Positions 40,901 through 43,896 of a DNA stretch of 64,000 nt are shown here, piece by piece (position 1 is the first letter of the stretch; each line of letters starts with the position of its first letter). Position numbers and translations under genes: made by a program. The notes below the pieces were generated by a model that had not been told where the DNA came from, did no database searches, and saw only the letters and a program-made list of their open reading frames with translations. Source of the DNA: Leptasterias polaris (taxonomy: Eukaryota; Echinodermata; Asteroidea; Forcipulatida; Asteriidae); contig JAZGTN010000087.1 of assembly GCA_037783415.1 (NCBI GenBank), forward strand, positions 1,984,001 to 2,048,000, in the 5' to 3' direction.

Positions 40901-43383
40901 ATAGGCCAGGGATGAGATTTGTCTGTATTTTTCCCGGCTTAAAAAAAACAAAAACTGTTGTGTCCCAATGATTTCATATTGTGGACAAGATCACACGAGG
41001 GACTGAGAAAAGTTGAATGCGCGCTACTGTGCAATCATGTGATAATACTCCCCCAGGAACCACAGTGATTTATACCTAAAAGTGTTATGTGGAAGTATAC
41101 TGAGCAAACAACGTGGCGCAAAAAAAATGCAGTTTGATTCTTACACAGCAAGTGTGTATGGATGCGTGTGCATCGTTAACCTCTTGGACCAGTCGTCAAA
41201 TCGCACATTCTCTGTATAAGCACATTTTCCAAATGTTATGGCTGGAGATAACTCTAGGTATTGACCTGCGAACTGTGAGAAACTTCAAGACGATGTGTGT
41301 CCGATGCGCATAGGTAAGTATTTTCATCGACGTTTGCATCTACGGCGCGCTGAAGACCGGTTTATACTTCGTGCCAAATTCCCGATGAACAATTCACCAC
41401 CAAGGTTTACTGCCAGTGAGGTTTACACCGAGTGCGGGCGCTGACACCTCGTCGCGGTGCCTAATACCGTTGCGTTCGATTTTGTCTATTCTTATCCCTG
41501 ATAATACAACTGAAAGAGTTGATTCATTTGTGTTTTATCCTTTGCAGAATCCCAAGGCTTTCGCACAAAGCATGGAACAATCAGTGAAGGACAGAATCGC
41601 CACCCAGTCCAGATTCCCAACACCTCAGACTCCAAGATCAGGCGTTGTCCAAATCCAATCTGCCACGCCCTGTTCAGCCCAAGGAGCCACACCTTGGGCA
41701 ATCCATGGAGTCTCACCCTTGGCTGACCATGGTCCCAACAGGTCTACGATAACACCCCATAGAACTCCAGTTAGAGGTCACTCCTTTGGTATGGAGGGGG
41801 GTGTCTTCCATGCTCAAAACACCACCCCAGGTTTACCCAGTGCTAATCAGTTCCCTTCATGGAGTGGGGGTCACCAAGGAAGCCTCCCAAGACCTCATGC
41901 AGCTTCTACACCCCTCCATTCAATAAACACCACCCCTATGAGGGGTAGACCCACGAAACGCCCTTTACCATCTCCTTATGGTCAGATGCCTCTCACAGAT
42001 CCACTGGAGAAAAGTAGACTTAATATATCCAGGAGAGTAGATCTCTTATCAAGAGGGCCTTCCCCACCCCCTCATTCTCCCCTCCCTACCCCACCGACAA
42101 ACAGGGTTATGAGTACATTTAGAGCCCCATCAGCCAGGACTTCCCTCCCACAACAGGGTTCAAGTTACAGGTCAAGGGCCAACAGTGCATTAAGGGGTCA
42201 AGGAGCAAAGTTCTATTCAAAACCTCAAGCGGAAGACATTCAATGCGAAGAAGTAAGATGCATTGATTTTGGTGAGCAACAGTCACTACGAGACACTGAT
42301 CTTATATCACCTGTTGGCCAGGCCACAAAGCCACATCAGACAGGACTTGACTGCTCTGCCATCGAAGTACCAGGAAGAATAAATTCTGAGAGATCTTCAG
42401 AAGACATGACACCAAGTCAGCAACAGGTCTTGGAAGTCCTAGGAATGTCCTACAAGAGTCTGGGGGAAATTGACTGGGAGTGGACCCAAGAGGTTGATGC
42501 CCATTCTGAACCGAGCCAAGACTTCTCATATGACACCCCAAGTCAATCTTCACAAGCTGAGGAGGTGTTACTGGATGCAAAAGTTTCGGTTACCAACAGC
42601 ACTAAACCAAATACGGAGGTTGAAAAACTAAAAGAACCAGTCTGTGATCATCGAGTTCCTGCAATTGGAGAAAAACCTCAAAATAACGGCAAAGAAAAGG
42701 AAGTGGAATCAACTAGTTTAAGAAATCGTAGATGTGTTTCTCGCAGGGGAAGGGTTGGAAAAAGATCCAAGACTATTGGTCCATGTAGTGTCCAAGTGAA
42801 GGCTGCTGAGGGGGAGGACATTGCTGACAGAAGAGGAGATTGCTTGAAAAATGCCTCTCAAGACCCAGTTATTGCAGATACTGGTGTCAAGGAAAATGGC
42901 GACGCTGAACTAAAAACCTCTAAAAAGCTTAATCAGAAGTCTGTAGAGAAGATGGGCGATGTTGGTGAAGGAGGTGCTTGTGTAAAGACTGCATCTCAAA
43001 CTTCTCAAGAGATCAAGTTAAGTGAAGTGAAAGTTAGTAGCAGTGACAATACTTCTTGCAAAGATACAAAAGAAGTTGCTGCAAAAGAGAAGAAAGTTGA
43101 TAAGAGAAGTGAAAATAGTTGGAGGAAAAAGGAGCTTGAATTGAGACAAGGATCCACAAAATGTTTGGAAAATTCCGACCAGGTCCCGAGAGGGGTTACT
43201 GGTTCTGGGGAACGTACTCTTGAGTCTGCCCCACCAGGACGGAAGAGAAAGGAACGGTCCAGAGTGGATTTGTCCATTCTGGAGCAGAGCAGCCTCCTTG
43301 GGGATGAGTCTGGTGAACCAACAAGAAGACTGACCAGGTCTGCCAGTCAAAGAACAGCAACCAAAGGTGGTTGCAAGAATTAA
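7772..43383 (+). CDS. BRCA2: BRCA2 homolog, complete, 22 coding exons
   Basis: BRCA2 loads RAD51 on RPA-coated single-stranded DNA at resected breaks and stalled forks in the nucleus. Coding exons: 7772-7994, 8538-8668, 9753-9888, 11065-11324, 12531-12683, 13140-15186, 16380-21668, 22089-22477, 23321-23437, 24284-24471, 25604-25732, 26410-26620, 28483-28659, 29705-29884, 30560-30713, 33222-33343, 34165-34281, 35147-35334, 35887-36114, 37659-37731, 39646-39831, 41548-43383. They total 12,534 nt, giving 4,177 residues. All junctions are GT-AG with agreeing phases, which is strong internal support. Order by residue: PALB2-binding motif (59-70), linker to about 1220, BRC repeats about 1226-2660, helical domain about 2900-3091, OB1 about 3092-3205, OB2 with tower about 3205-3405, OB3 about 3440-3566, C-terminal tail with TR2-like segment. 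It is longer than human BRCA2 mainly because of extra BRC repeats. The least certain junction is the start of exon 16. Confidence 0.96.
8210..8465 (+). repeat. 67-bp minisatellite in BRCA2 intron
   Basis: About 3.8 units of 67-68 bp (the last shortened by about 12 bp) carry GCAAACCTTACT, TGTATCTCCATCATGCAAAG and TTTCAAATCCTACTCATG. It ends 72 bp before exon 2. Confidence 0.9.
8538..8668 (+). CDS. BRCA2: BRCA2 coding exon 2
   Basis: Acceptor CTTTCAG ends at 8537; donor GTAATT is at 8669. It encodes an acidic linker ending in [17 protein letters not shown], comparable to the human region around LFKTPQRK that follows the PALB2 motif. Phase in 1, phase out 0. Confidence 0.85.
8985..9640 (-). mobile_element. 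tRNA-derived SINE split by a foldback element
   Basis: The tail half (CAACCAGATTGTATAGCACT...CTTCTCTTAGCGATA) is at 8985-9231. The head half (GACACAAGTGTCAAAACCGG...CACACTCTGCTGATCAGAAA) is at 9504-9640. Both match the minus-strand SINE at 33395-33715 in order. The foldback 9232-9503 separates them. Confidence 0.72.
9232..9503. mobile_element. Foldback element with arms of about 100 bp
   Basis: TATACAGCAATCCTTCACCG...CTAGCGAC at the left is repeated in inverse at the right (GTCGCTAGGCAGCGCAGTAC...GGATTGCTGTATA). The arms differ at only a few positions. It is inserted into an older SINE. Confidence 0.85.
9753..9888 (+). CDS. BRCA2: BRCA2 coding exon 3
   Basis: Acceptor ATTCAAG ends at 9752; donor GTAAGC is at 9889. 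It encodes a histidine-rich linker ([18 protein letters not shown] at its start) with little conservation. Inclusion rests on phase agreement on both sides and a clean open frame. Confidence 0.75.
9963..10124. mobile_element. 162-bp foldback element
   Basis: Arms GATCAAAGCAGGCCTGTGGC...TGTACATGG and CCATGTACAGCCACAGTCCT...GCTTTGATC are inverted. The centre has two GCACGCTC(G/T)CGC copies. It lies 75 bp after the exon 3 donor. Confidence 0.82.
10172..10390. mobile_element. Head-to-head pair of tRNA-like SINE fragments
   Basis: A minus-strand copy (AGAGCGGGATTTGAACATGC...ACCACCTGAGCTTTCAAGCC) is followed by a plus-strand copy (TACTTGGTAGTGCACCGGCA...GAGGTCGCAGGTTCAAATC). Both resemble the head of the SINE at 11.7-12.5 kb. 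The shared CTATTTTGTCAATATCTTTG lies between them. Confidence 0.65.
11065..11324 (+). CDS. BRCA2: BRCA2 coding exon 4
   Basis: Acceptor ATCCACACAG ends at 11064; donor GTGAGT is at 11325. The product is rich in S/T-P sites ([23 protein letters not shown]), as in vertebrate BRCA2 linkers that carry CDK and PLK1 target sites. Phases 1 in, 0 out. Confidence 0.85.
11692..12487 (-). mobile_element. Tandemly repeated tRNA-derived SINE in one target duplication
   Basis: The landmark CTAGCCCTATGTTGGCGG recurs at 11805, 12121 and 12437, an exact 316-bp period, about 2.5 units with very high identity. The minus-strand tRNA-like heads (12055-12126 and 12371-12442, each 72 nt) have acceptor GGCTAGA/TCTAGTC, D-stem GCTC/GAGC, an anticodon loop reading ACGTTAA and B box GGTTCAAATCC. 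The leftmost head (11761-11810) has lost its B box to a 26-bp deletion. TATGAAGTATG occurs on both outer sides (11681-11691 and 12488-12498). Confidence 0.82.
12531..12683 (+). CDS. BRCA2: BRCA2 coding exon 5 ([13 protein letters not shown] motif)
   Basis: Acceptor ATTTTTTAG ends at 12530; donor GTAAGA is at 12684. The [20 protein letters not shown] segment is closely similar to human [20 protein letters not shown], a conserved island in the N-terminal part that includes PLK1-linked sites. The tandem SINE array ends only 43 bp upstream of this exon. Confidence 0.95.
13140..15186 (+). CDS. BRCA2: BRCA2 coding exon 6 (large linker exon)
   Basis: Acceptor GTATTTCAG ends at 13139; donor GTAAGG is at 15187, phase 1 out. 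It corresponds to the large vertebrate exon 10. The protein (about residues 302-983) is acidic and probably disordered, with no BRC repeat. An [10 protein letters not shown] segment is followed by a charged helix-like stretch near 13800-13890. Near the end is a short internal repeat of ENGLSIKE units (14760-14925). Confidence 0.93.
14760..14925 (+). repeat. BRCA2: ENGLSIKE tandem repeat inside BRCA2 exon 6
   Basis: Five ENG(L/V)(S/K)IKE units start at 14766, 14796, 14829, 14859 and 14892. Spacing alternates 30 and 33 bp, a 63-bp composite unit present about 2.5 times and always in frame. It is a coding minisatellite of highly charged sequence. No function is known. Confidence 0.95.
15191..15300. 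mobile_element. 110-bp foldback element abutting a BRCA2 splice donor
   Basis: Inverted arms of about 44 bp meet at a short loop and carry GCGGTAACTCAAGGTT and its complement AACCTTGAGTTACCGCC. The left end begins at +5 of the exon 6 donor (15187). Confidence 0.85.
15415..15780 (-). mobile_element. tRNA-derived SINE with class-II tRNA-like head
   Basis: Read on the minus strand, the head begins GTGTCGTGGCCGAGTGG, then TTAAGAGCACCGAACTC, a long variable-arm-like segment, and B box GGTTCGAGTCCC. The body ends in a conserved tail with CAAAGCGCGATATAAATCC-type sequence and an (ATT)n tract. Other copies are at 8985-9640, 23868-24175, 33395-33715, 36218-36655 and 39855-40690. Confidence 0.8.
16380..21668 (+). 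CDS. BRCA2: BRCA2 coding exon 7 (BRC repeat exon)
   Basis: Acceptor TTTACTTTAG ends at 16379; donor GTAAAC is at 21669. The single 5,289-nt exon corresponds to vertebrate exon 11 and encodes about 1,763 residues with 21 BRC repeats. Each BRC has a GF(Q/S)(T/S)ASG core whose F-x-x-A contacts the RAD51 ATPase core, then a (V/I)xIS helix start and an LF/FL-acidic motif such as ALFDE or RFLAD. Six repeats are followed by about 280 residues without BRC repeats, including [11 protein letters not shown] and an [18 protein letters not shown] segment, and then fifteen more. Repeats 15-20 are nearly identical at DNA level. Confidence 0.97.
17092..18105 (+). repeat. BRCA2: BRC repeats 1-6
   Basis: Repeat cores lie near 17104 ([18 protein letters not shown]), 17308 ([18 protein letters not shown]), 17458 ([18 protein letters not shown]), 17608 ([18 protein letters not shown]), 17899 ([18 protein letters not shown]) and 18004 ([18 protein letters not shown]). 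Repeats 2-4 share a 150-bp spacing and linkers (FTEEDPR), so they form a small tandem duplication. Repeats 5 and 6 are only about 105 bp apart. Confidence 0.96.
18946..20520 (+). repeat. BRCA2: BRC repeats 7-14
   Basis: Cores lie near 18958 ([18 protein letters not shown]), 19147 ([18 protein letters not shown]), 19348 ([18 protein letters not shown]), 19615 ([18 protein letters not shown]), 19819 ([18 protein letters not shown]), 20017 ([18 protein letters not shown]), 20215 ([18 protein letters not shown]) and 20416 ([18 protein letters not shown]). The spacing of about 200 bp in the later members suggests an older tandem expansion. Repeat 11 has arginine in place of the glycine before the key phenylalanine. 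Confidence 0.95.
20521..21235 (+). repeat. BRCA2: BRC repeats 15-20, a 123-bp coding tandem array
   Basis: The unit start CCAT(A/G)CGTAGGTTTCTC recurs at 20531, 20654, 20774, 20897 and 21020, with the more diverged unit 20 at 21143. The spacing is 123, 120, 123, 123 and 123 bp, i.e. 41 codons (one unit has lost a codon). Each unit is one BRC repeat plus linker, [18 protein letters not shown] followed by ...RFLAD. The sharp rise in DNA identity against the neighbouring repeats indicates recent amplification or gene conversion. Confidence 0.95.
21301..21395 (+). repeat. BRCA2: BRC repeat 21
   Basis: This is the last repeat: [20 protein letters not shown] followed by VKAFLGDD. It is diverged from the 123-bp array and lies about 270 bp before the exon end. 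After it comes a linker leading to the exon 8 region. Confidence 0.9.
22089..22477 (+). CDS. BRCA2: BRCA2 coding exon 8
   Basis: Acceptor ATTTTGCAG ends at 22088; donor GTACAG is at 22478. The first two bases complete a glycine codon from exon 7, and the 130-codon frame stays open. It contains basic stretches ([12 protein letters not shown], then RIHNKK) with the look of a nuclear localisation signal. This is the region before the DNA-binding domain, equivalent to human exon 12-13 sequence with RIKKKQRQR. Confidence 0.85.
23321..23437 (+). CDS. BRCA2: BRCA2 coding exon 9 (entry to helical domain)
   Basis: Acceptor CCTTCGTAG ends at 23320; donor GTGAGT is at 23438. The 39 codons are in phase 0 on both sides. 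[11 protein letters not shown]...RLPLYELV corresponds to human QRVFPQPGSLYL...LPRISLK at the start of the DSS1-binding/helical region. Confidence 0.88.
23868..24175 (+). mobile_element. tRNA-derived SINE (class-II head), eroded
   Basis: The head reads GTGTCTTGGCCGATC, then GGGACCGGGTTCCAGTC (B-box remnant), TTGAGCAAGACACTT, and a body ending GGCTGCAGAGCATTTC...CTTATTATTATT. It is the same family as at 36218-36655. Confidence 0.65.
24284..24471 (+). CDS. BRCA2: BRCA2 coding exon 10 (helical domain, first part)
   Basis: Acceptor TAACCTGCAG ends at 24283; donor GTAAGA is at 24472, phase 2. It encodes ...[12 protein letters not shown] and then [20 protein letters not shown], matching human AESFQFHTEDYF and [20 protein letters not shown]. 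This is the first part of the helical domain that binds DSS1/SEM1. Confidence 0.94.
24520..24650 (-). mobile_element. Dispersed repeat copy, partner of 45236-45400
   Basis: The sequence GGAGTAGGTGGCAACGTGCC...TGTTAGGCGATATCTCAT is the reverse complement of the segment at about 45237-45390 (ATGAGATATCGCCTTACTC...GCACGTTGCCTCCTACTCC). The terminal A-rich run suggests a retroposed short element. Confidence 0.6.
24862..25626 (+). repeat. 87-bp minisatellite built from the exon 11 splice acceptor
   Basis: Unit starts are at 24862, 24949, 25036, 25123, 25210, 25297, 25384, 25471 and 25558, an exact 87-bp period with very few differences. There are eight full units, and the ninth runs into the real acceptor and first bases of exon 11. 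Each unit carries the branch-site-like CATCACTGAT, the pyrimidine-rich TTCTCCTTCC, and then ACCATTGCCTTGC(G/T)TGATACCC. At the true junction this last part reads ACCAGTGCTTTGCTTGATACACC. Since 87 is divisible by 3, the array stays open in one frame (24859-25629), but that frame differs from the exon frame. Confidence 0.95.
25604..25732 (+). CDS. BRCA2: BRCA2 coding exon 11 (helical domain core)
   Basis: Acceptor TGTACCAG ends at 25603; donor GTAAGA is at 25733. It encodes [12 protein letters not shown] and then [20 protein letters not shown], almost the human [12 protein letters not shown] and [20 protein letters not shown], the best conserved stretch of the helical domain. A later AG (GTGTAG at 25621-25626) was rejected because it breaks the frame and removes DTPGV. 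The exon's first 20 or so bases are also present in each unit of the upstream minisatellite. Confidence 0.96.
25832..25937. mobile_element. Foldback MITE, GGGCCCAATTTCATGG family
   Basis: Ends GGGCCCAATTTCATGGCTC and the inverse GCCATGAAATGGGGCCC enclose the inner palindrome GCCGAATTCCCGGAGCCGGGAATTCGGC. Relatives are at 27277-27529 and 33860-34110, and similar termini occur at 32192-32401 and 39892-40089. Confidence 0.85.
26410..26620 (+). CDS. BRCA2: BRCA2 coding exon 12 (helical domain end)
   Basis: Acceptor TTGTTGCAG ends at 26409; donor GTAAGA is at 26621. It encodes [30 protein letters not shown] and RMVLCVAGI. These match human [29 protein letters not shown] and TLVLCVSDI at the boundary between helical domain and OB1. 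Confidence 0.96.
26771..26960. repeat. MITE relic flanked by a 32-bp direct repeat
   Basis: The 32-bp TGTTCCAAGAAAATATCTAC/AAGACCAAAGAG occurs at 26771-26802 and 26918-26949. Between them lies an element related to 36966-37092, with AAGCAAAGTGTGATGTCACA and CTGACAACTCATCTTAAGAT. Confidence 0.75.
27277..27529. mobile_element. MITE, GGGCCCAATTTCATGG family, long form
   Basis: Ends GGGCCCAATGTCATGCCTCT and AGAGCCATGAAATTTGGGCC are inverted. The inner part repeats GCTTACCG and GCGCCGAATTTCTGCGCT motifs in both orientations. The copy at 33860-34110 shares the whole interior. Confidence 0.85.
28483..28659 (+). CDS. BRCA2: BRCA2 coding exon 13 (OB1, first part)
   Basis: Acceptor ACGTTTCAAAG ends at 28482; donor GTTAGT is at 28660. 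It encodes [17 protein letters not shown] and [18 protein letters not shown], matching human [18 protein letters not shown] and ILHGAELVGSPDACTPLE. OB1 contributes to DSS1 and single-stranded DNA binding. The 59 codons are phase 0 on both sides. Confidence 0.96.
29014..29290. mobile_element. Dispersed repeat bounded by CCAGGCCTG
   Basis: The segment starts CCAGGCCTGAAATTTC and ends CCATGTAATTCCAGGCCTG, with a repeated terminal piece at 29270-29290. Related AGGGCA/CCAAGGC-rich sequence occurs at 38460-38600 beside CCAGGCCTGATGC. The class is uncertain. Confidence 0.5.
29705..29884 (+). CDS. BRCA2: BRCA2 coding exon 14 (OB1 end, start of OB2)
   Basis: Acceptor ATAACAG ends at 29704; donor GTATGT is at 29885. 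It encodes [36 protein letters not shown] and [15 protein letters not shown]. These match human [34 protein letters not shown] and VGCVDVIIQRAYPIQ. Confidence 0.97.
30560..30713 (+). CDS. BRCA2: BRCA2 coding exon 15 (OB2 and first tower helix)
   Basis: Acceptor TTTCCTCAG ends at 30559; donor GTAGGT is at 30714, phase 1. It encodes [20 protein letters not shown] and then [17 protein letters not shown], matching human [20 protein letters not shown] and EAAKYVEAQQKRLEALF. This enters the long helix of the tower domain. Confidence 0.95.
31251..31790 (+). repeat. 198-bp tandem repeat carrying tRNA-like B-box segments
   Basis: TATCTGCATATT recurs at about 31251, 31448 and 31649, about 2.7 units of 197-201 bp. 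Each unit has TGATTTTTATCTGCATATTT, a conserved AGTGATTGGTTAATTTGTTC, a GATTTGAACTGGCC segment and GTGG(T/G)TTCGAATCCC. The last resembles a Pol III B box on the plus strand. It lies in the intron before exon 16. Confidence 0.8.
32192..32401. mobile_element. MITE with CCAGGGCCCAATTTCATAGAGCTG-like termini
   Basis: The left end CCAGGGGCCATTTTAATTTC...AGAGCTGCTAAAGCAG and right end AAAGCAGCTTTATAAAGTTG...GGCTCTGG are inverted. The interior shares GCAGGATACCAGT, TTGCACATGT and GGTACCCTTATTCTG-like segments with 39892-40089, so these are two copies of one family. Confidence 0.8.
33222..33343 (+). CDS. BRCA2: BRCA2 coding exon 16 (tower domain)
   Basis: Donor GTAAGT is at 33344. It encodes [20 protein letters not shown] and [15 protein letters not shown], matching human LPSRALTRQQVRALQDGAE and LYEAVKNAADPAYLE. 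The acceptor used here (TTGAAATAAG at 33212-33221) keeps phase with the strong donor of exon 15. The alternative acceptor at 33238 would need the weak donor GTCAAA at 30719 in exon 15. The choice changes only a few residues at the junction. Confidence 0.85.
33395..33715 (-). mobile_element. tRNA-derived SINE (class-II head)
   Basis: Minus-strand copy: head GTGTTGTGGCCGAGTGG at about 33713, B box GGTTCGAGTCCC, and tail with AGGTGCTACATAAATAGATC. It lies in the intron between exons 16 and 17. Confidence 0.75.
33860..34110. mobile_element. MITE, GGGCCCAATTTCATGG family, left end eroded
   Basis: The interior (TCTGCTTACCGC, GCGCCGAATTTCTCCGCTAG, AACGTGGAGTACGC, CTTGATGTAAGCGC) and right end AGAGCCATGAAATTTGG-CCCTG match 27277-27529. 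The left terminus is degraded. It ends only 54 bp before exon 17. Confidence 0.8.
34165..34281 (+). CDS. BRCA2: BRCA2 coding exon 17 (tower domain, return helix)
   Basis: Acceptor TTGCTCTCAG ends at 34164; donor GTTTGT is at 34282. It encodes [20 protein letters not shown] and [19 protein letters not shown], matching human YFSEEQLRALNNHRQMLND and KKQAQIQLEIRKAMESAEQ. It has the heptad-like spacing expected of the tower's paired helices. Confidence 0.94.
34712..35100. mobile_element. TTAA-flanked MITE (piggyBac-like ends)
   Basis: Terminal inverted repeats TTAAAGGCACTGGACACGTT and AACGTGTCCAGTGCCTTTAA are near-perfect over 30 bp, and both ends carry TTAA. The 389-bp element has an inner palindrome CAGGCCTGAAGCCTTTTTCAGGC. 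TTAA is the target preference of piggyBac-type transposases, which suggests mobilisation in trans. It sits 46 bp before exon 18. Confidence 0.9.
35147..35334 (+). CDS. BRCA2: BRCA2 coding exon 18 (OB2 end)
   Basis: Acceptor TTAACACTTAG ends at 35146; donor GTAAAC is at 35335. It encodes [16 protein letters not shown] and [20 protein letters not shown], matching human VTTVWKLRIVSYSKKE and [20 protein letters not shown]. Phase 0 in, 2 out. Confidence 0.95.
35887..36114 (+). CDS. BRCA2: BRCA2 coding exon 19 (OB2-OB3 boundary)
   Basis: Acceptor AATTGTTAG ends at 35886; donor GTATGA is at 36115. It encodes [16 protein letters not shown] and then [20 protein letters not shown], matching human ANIQLAATKKTQYQQL and [20 protein letters not shown]. 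The second part begins OB3. Confidence 0.95.
36218..36655 (+). mobile_element. tRNA-derived SINE, near full length
   Basis: Head GTGTCGTGGCCGAGCGGATA, then AGAGCACCGAACTCAAGC, B box GGTTCAAGTCCC, and a body with TGCAAGACACTCAACC and GGTGTTCCTGGTTTGATTGG. The 3' end reads GAGCGCTATATAAGAAGCC followed by (ATT)n. The tRNA-like head with a long variable region suggests descent from a Leu- or Ser-type tRNA. This is the best-preserved copy in the window. Confidence 0.82.
36966..37092. mobile_element. 127-bp MITE with CTC(A/G)(A/G)TTTCACAAAG ends
   Basis: The left end GCTCGATTTCACAAAG and right end CTTTGTGAAACTGAGC are inverted. The interior has AAGCAAAGTGTGATGTCACA and CTCATCTTAAGATGAGTT. A relic occurs at 26771-26960. 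Confidence 0.8.
37171..37552. mobile_element. MITE, AAGTATACCTTTG family
   Basis: TTAAAAGCAAAGTATACCTT at the left and GTATGCCTTCCCTTAA at the right are imperfect inverted ends. Landmarks are GGTGGTCGCGTTTTTGAGAT, ATATGTCCACTTTG, CACGTTTCTCAGATTC and GTGAAATGTTTCTCAAAATG. Other copies are at 38878-39605 and, in the opposite direction, 56565-56944. Confidence 0.82.
37659..37731 (+). CDS. BRCA2: BRCA2 coding exon 20 (OB3)
   Basis: Acceptor TTTGATTTCAG ends at 37658; donor GTGAGC is at 37732. The 73-nt exon encodes [20 protein letters not shown], matching human [20 protein letters not shown] in OB3. Confidence 0.95.
37753..38330. mobile_element. 578-bp inverted-repeat element
   Basis: Ends TAGTGATACTCAGGGTTCTG and CAGAACCCTGGATACTAT are inverted, and the repeat continues inward with GTGCCGGAA and TTCCGGCAC. 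The left end is only 21 bp from the exon 20 donor. Confidence 0.8.
38346..38915. mobile_element. Large foldback (570 bp), composite
   Basis: Arms of about 120 bp (38346-38475 and 38785-38915) are inverted copies with AGCAGTTACTGA, AAATTGATTGGTTTCAATC and CTCACTAGTTATAATGTT. An inner inverted pair, GGAGGCAAT...GATCCATTAAGCC (38595-38675) and GGCTTAATGGATC...ATTGCCTCC (38698-38776), nests inside. The outer ends carry CCAAAAACCAAA(A/G)GTATAC of the 37171-37552 family, so the foldback joins two copies of that element head to head. Confidence 0.75.
38878..39605. mobile_element. MITE of the AAGTATACCTTTG family with a nested insertion
   Basis: The landmarks of 37171-37552 are all present (some, such as GGTGGTCGCGTTTTTGAGAT, twice). 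The copy is split at ATCTGCAGACA/TTCTCAGGTTCAAAT by another element at 39256-39483. Its right end is truncated near the exon 21 acceptor. Confidence 0.75.
39256..39483. mobile_element. Inverted-repeat element nested in a MITE
   Basis: Ends ATAGATAGTT...GCCATCTTTACGGGCA and TGCCCGTAAAGATGGCC...AACCTATCTAT are inverted over about 45 bp with small gaps. The interior is GC-rich (GGCGCGTCAAGCGCTC, GCACGCCGTTCTCACGCG) compared with its AT-rich host. Confidence 0.75.
39646..39831 (+). CDS. BRCA2: BRCA2 coding exon 21 (OB3 end)
   Basis: Acceptor TTGTATTGCAG ends at 39645; donor GTAAGC is at 39832. It encodes [20 protein letters not shown] and MQHLQKTIK, matching human [20 protein letters not shown] and FNKMKNTVEN. 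SNLQWRP is a hallmark of the BRCA2 C-terminal OB fold. Confidence 0.97.
39855..40690 (+). mobile_element. tRNA-derived SINE split by two later insertions
   Basis: The SINE head (GTGGTGCATCGGCAGAGTGG, then TTTGGAGCACTGG) stops at about 39891. It resumes at 40090 (CCAGAGTGTGGGTTCAGGTC), stops near 40126, and resumes about 40390 (GGTCATGACACTTGTGTCC) to an end near 40690. The first gap is the MITE 39892-40089. The second holds CCGCTTTAAAGCGGATATCCGC and a run of about 24 G at 40184-40207. Confidence 0.7.
39892..40089. mobile_element. MITE, CCAATTTCATAGAGCTGCTT family
   Basis: Ends CTGGCCCCAATTTCATAGAG and CTCTATGAAATTGGGCCCTG are inverted over about 30 bp. It is the best-preserved copy of the family at 32192-32401. 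Confidence 0.9.
40691..41547. other. Last BRCA2 intron, 3' part
   Basis: No repeat family or exon was recognised. The terminal-exon reading frame is open back to 41416, but the acceptor TTTATCCTTTGCAG at 41547 gives the conserved exon start. Confidence 0.5.
41548..43383 (+). CDS. BRCA2: BRCA2 terminal coding exon 22 (C-terminal tail)
   Basis: Acceptor ATCCTTTGCAG ends at 41547; TAA is at 43381-43383. The tail has about 611 residues. Near 42010-42140 [19 protein letters not shown] and [13 protein letters not shown] resemble human RRALDFLSRLPLPPPVSP and TFVSPAAQKAFQPPR. The latter is the TR2 segment that binds RAD51 filaments and is controlled by CDK at an SP site in vertebrates. The SP positions are shifted here. 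The extreme end has [20 protein letters not shown], similar in style to human EISLLESNSIADEE. Basic clusters ([19 protein letters not shown]) could serve nuclear import. Confidence 0.93.
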   Translation, partial: NPKAFAQSMEQSVKDRIATQSRFPTPQTPRSGVVQIQSATPCSAQGATPWAIHGVSPLADHGPNRSTITPHRTPVRGHSFGMEGGVFHAQNTTPGLPSANQFPSWSGGHQGSLPRPHAASTPLHSINTTPMRGRPTKRPLPSPYGQMPLTDPLEKSRLNISRRVDLLSRGPSPPPHSPLPTPPTNRVMSTFRAPSARTSLPQQGSSYRSRANSALRGQGAKFYSKPQAEDIQCEEVRCIDFGEQQSLRDTDLISPVGQATKPHQTGLDCSAIEVPGRINSERSSEDMTPSQQQVLEVLGMSYKSLGEIDWEWTQEVDAHSEPSQDFSYDTPSQSSQAEEVLLDAKVSVTNSTKPNTEVEKLKEPVCDHRVPAIGEKPQNNGKEKEVESTSLRNRRCVSRRGRVGKRSKTIGPCSVQVKAAEGEDIADRRGDCLKNASQDPVIADTGVKENGDAELKTSKKLNQKSVEKMGDVGEGGACVKTASQTSQEIKLSEVKVSSSDNTSCKDTKEVAAKEKKVDKRSENSWRKKELELRQGSTKCLENSDQVPRGVTGSGERTLESAPPGRKRKERSRVDLSILEQSSLLGDESGEPTRRLTRSASQRTATKGGCKN

Positions 43384-43539
43384 ATGGAATGGCTTCAATT
43401 TTGAAGAGAATTGCCGTCTAGAGAAACATTTTAAAGAGATTGTTCAACACTGGTGATGACCATGTTTATTTATTCTAATGCCCAGTATTCTTTAATACCA
43501 TTCATTAACTTCCATACATCTTTCTGAAAGTTGTTTTCA

Positions 43540-43545
43540 AATAAA
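43540..43545 (+). terminator. BRCA2: BRCA2 polyadenylation signal (AATAAA)
   Basis: AATAAA lies 157 bp after the stop codon, followed about 30 bp later by TG/T-rich sequence (GTTCTGTTTTGTTTTATTT). This gives a short 3'UTR of about 180 nt. Confidence 0.65.
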
Positions 43546-43750
43546 CCATATTTTTAAAACAATTGAATATTAAACAAGTTCTGTTTTGTTTTATTTACTT
43601 TGCTGTAGCGAGTATGGGCGGCATACACAAAAATTGTGATTGCACACGTGTTTACTCAATTATTAATTAAGCATAACTGCTATGCAATGAGTTGTCTCCA
43701 ATTGGTGCCTGTGAGGGCGCTATTTGAGTTTGTGAAGTTATTTCCTAGTA

Positions 43751-43896
43751 GGCCCTTTTCGAAACCACGACTAGGGCTTCGGGTTAAGGCTAAGGCTCCT
43801 TCCGCCCGTTTGAAGCTCCGTAAAGCACACGTTTTCAAAATAACAGACGGAGTCAATCGCGGAATCAAAGCCAAAGCCGAGGTTTCGACAAGGCCC
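43751..43896. mobile_element. Foldback MITE, GGCCCTTTTCGAAACC ends
   Basis: GGCCCTTTTCGAAACCACGA at the left and GAGGTTTCGACAAGGCC at the right are inverted, enclosing CTAAGGCTCC and GGCTTCGGGTTAAGGC motifs. The 97-residue open frame through it is incidental. Confidence 0.75.
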
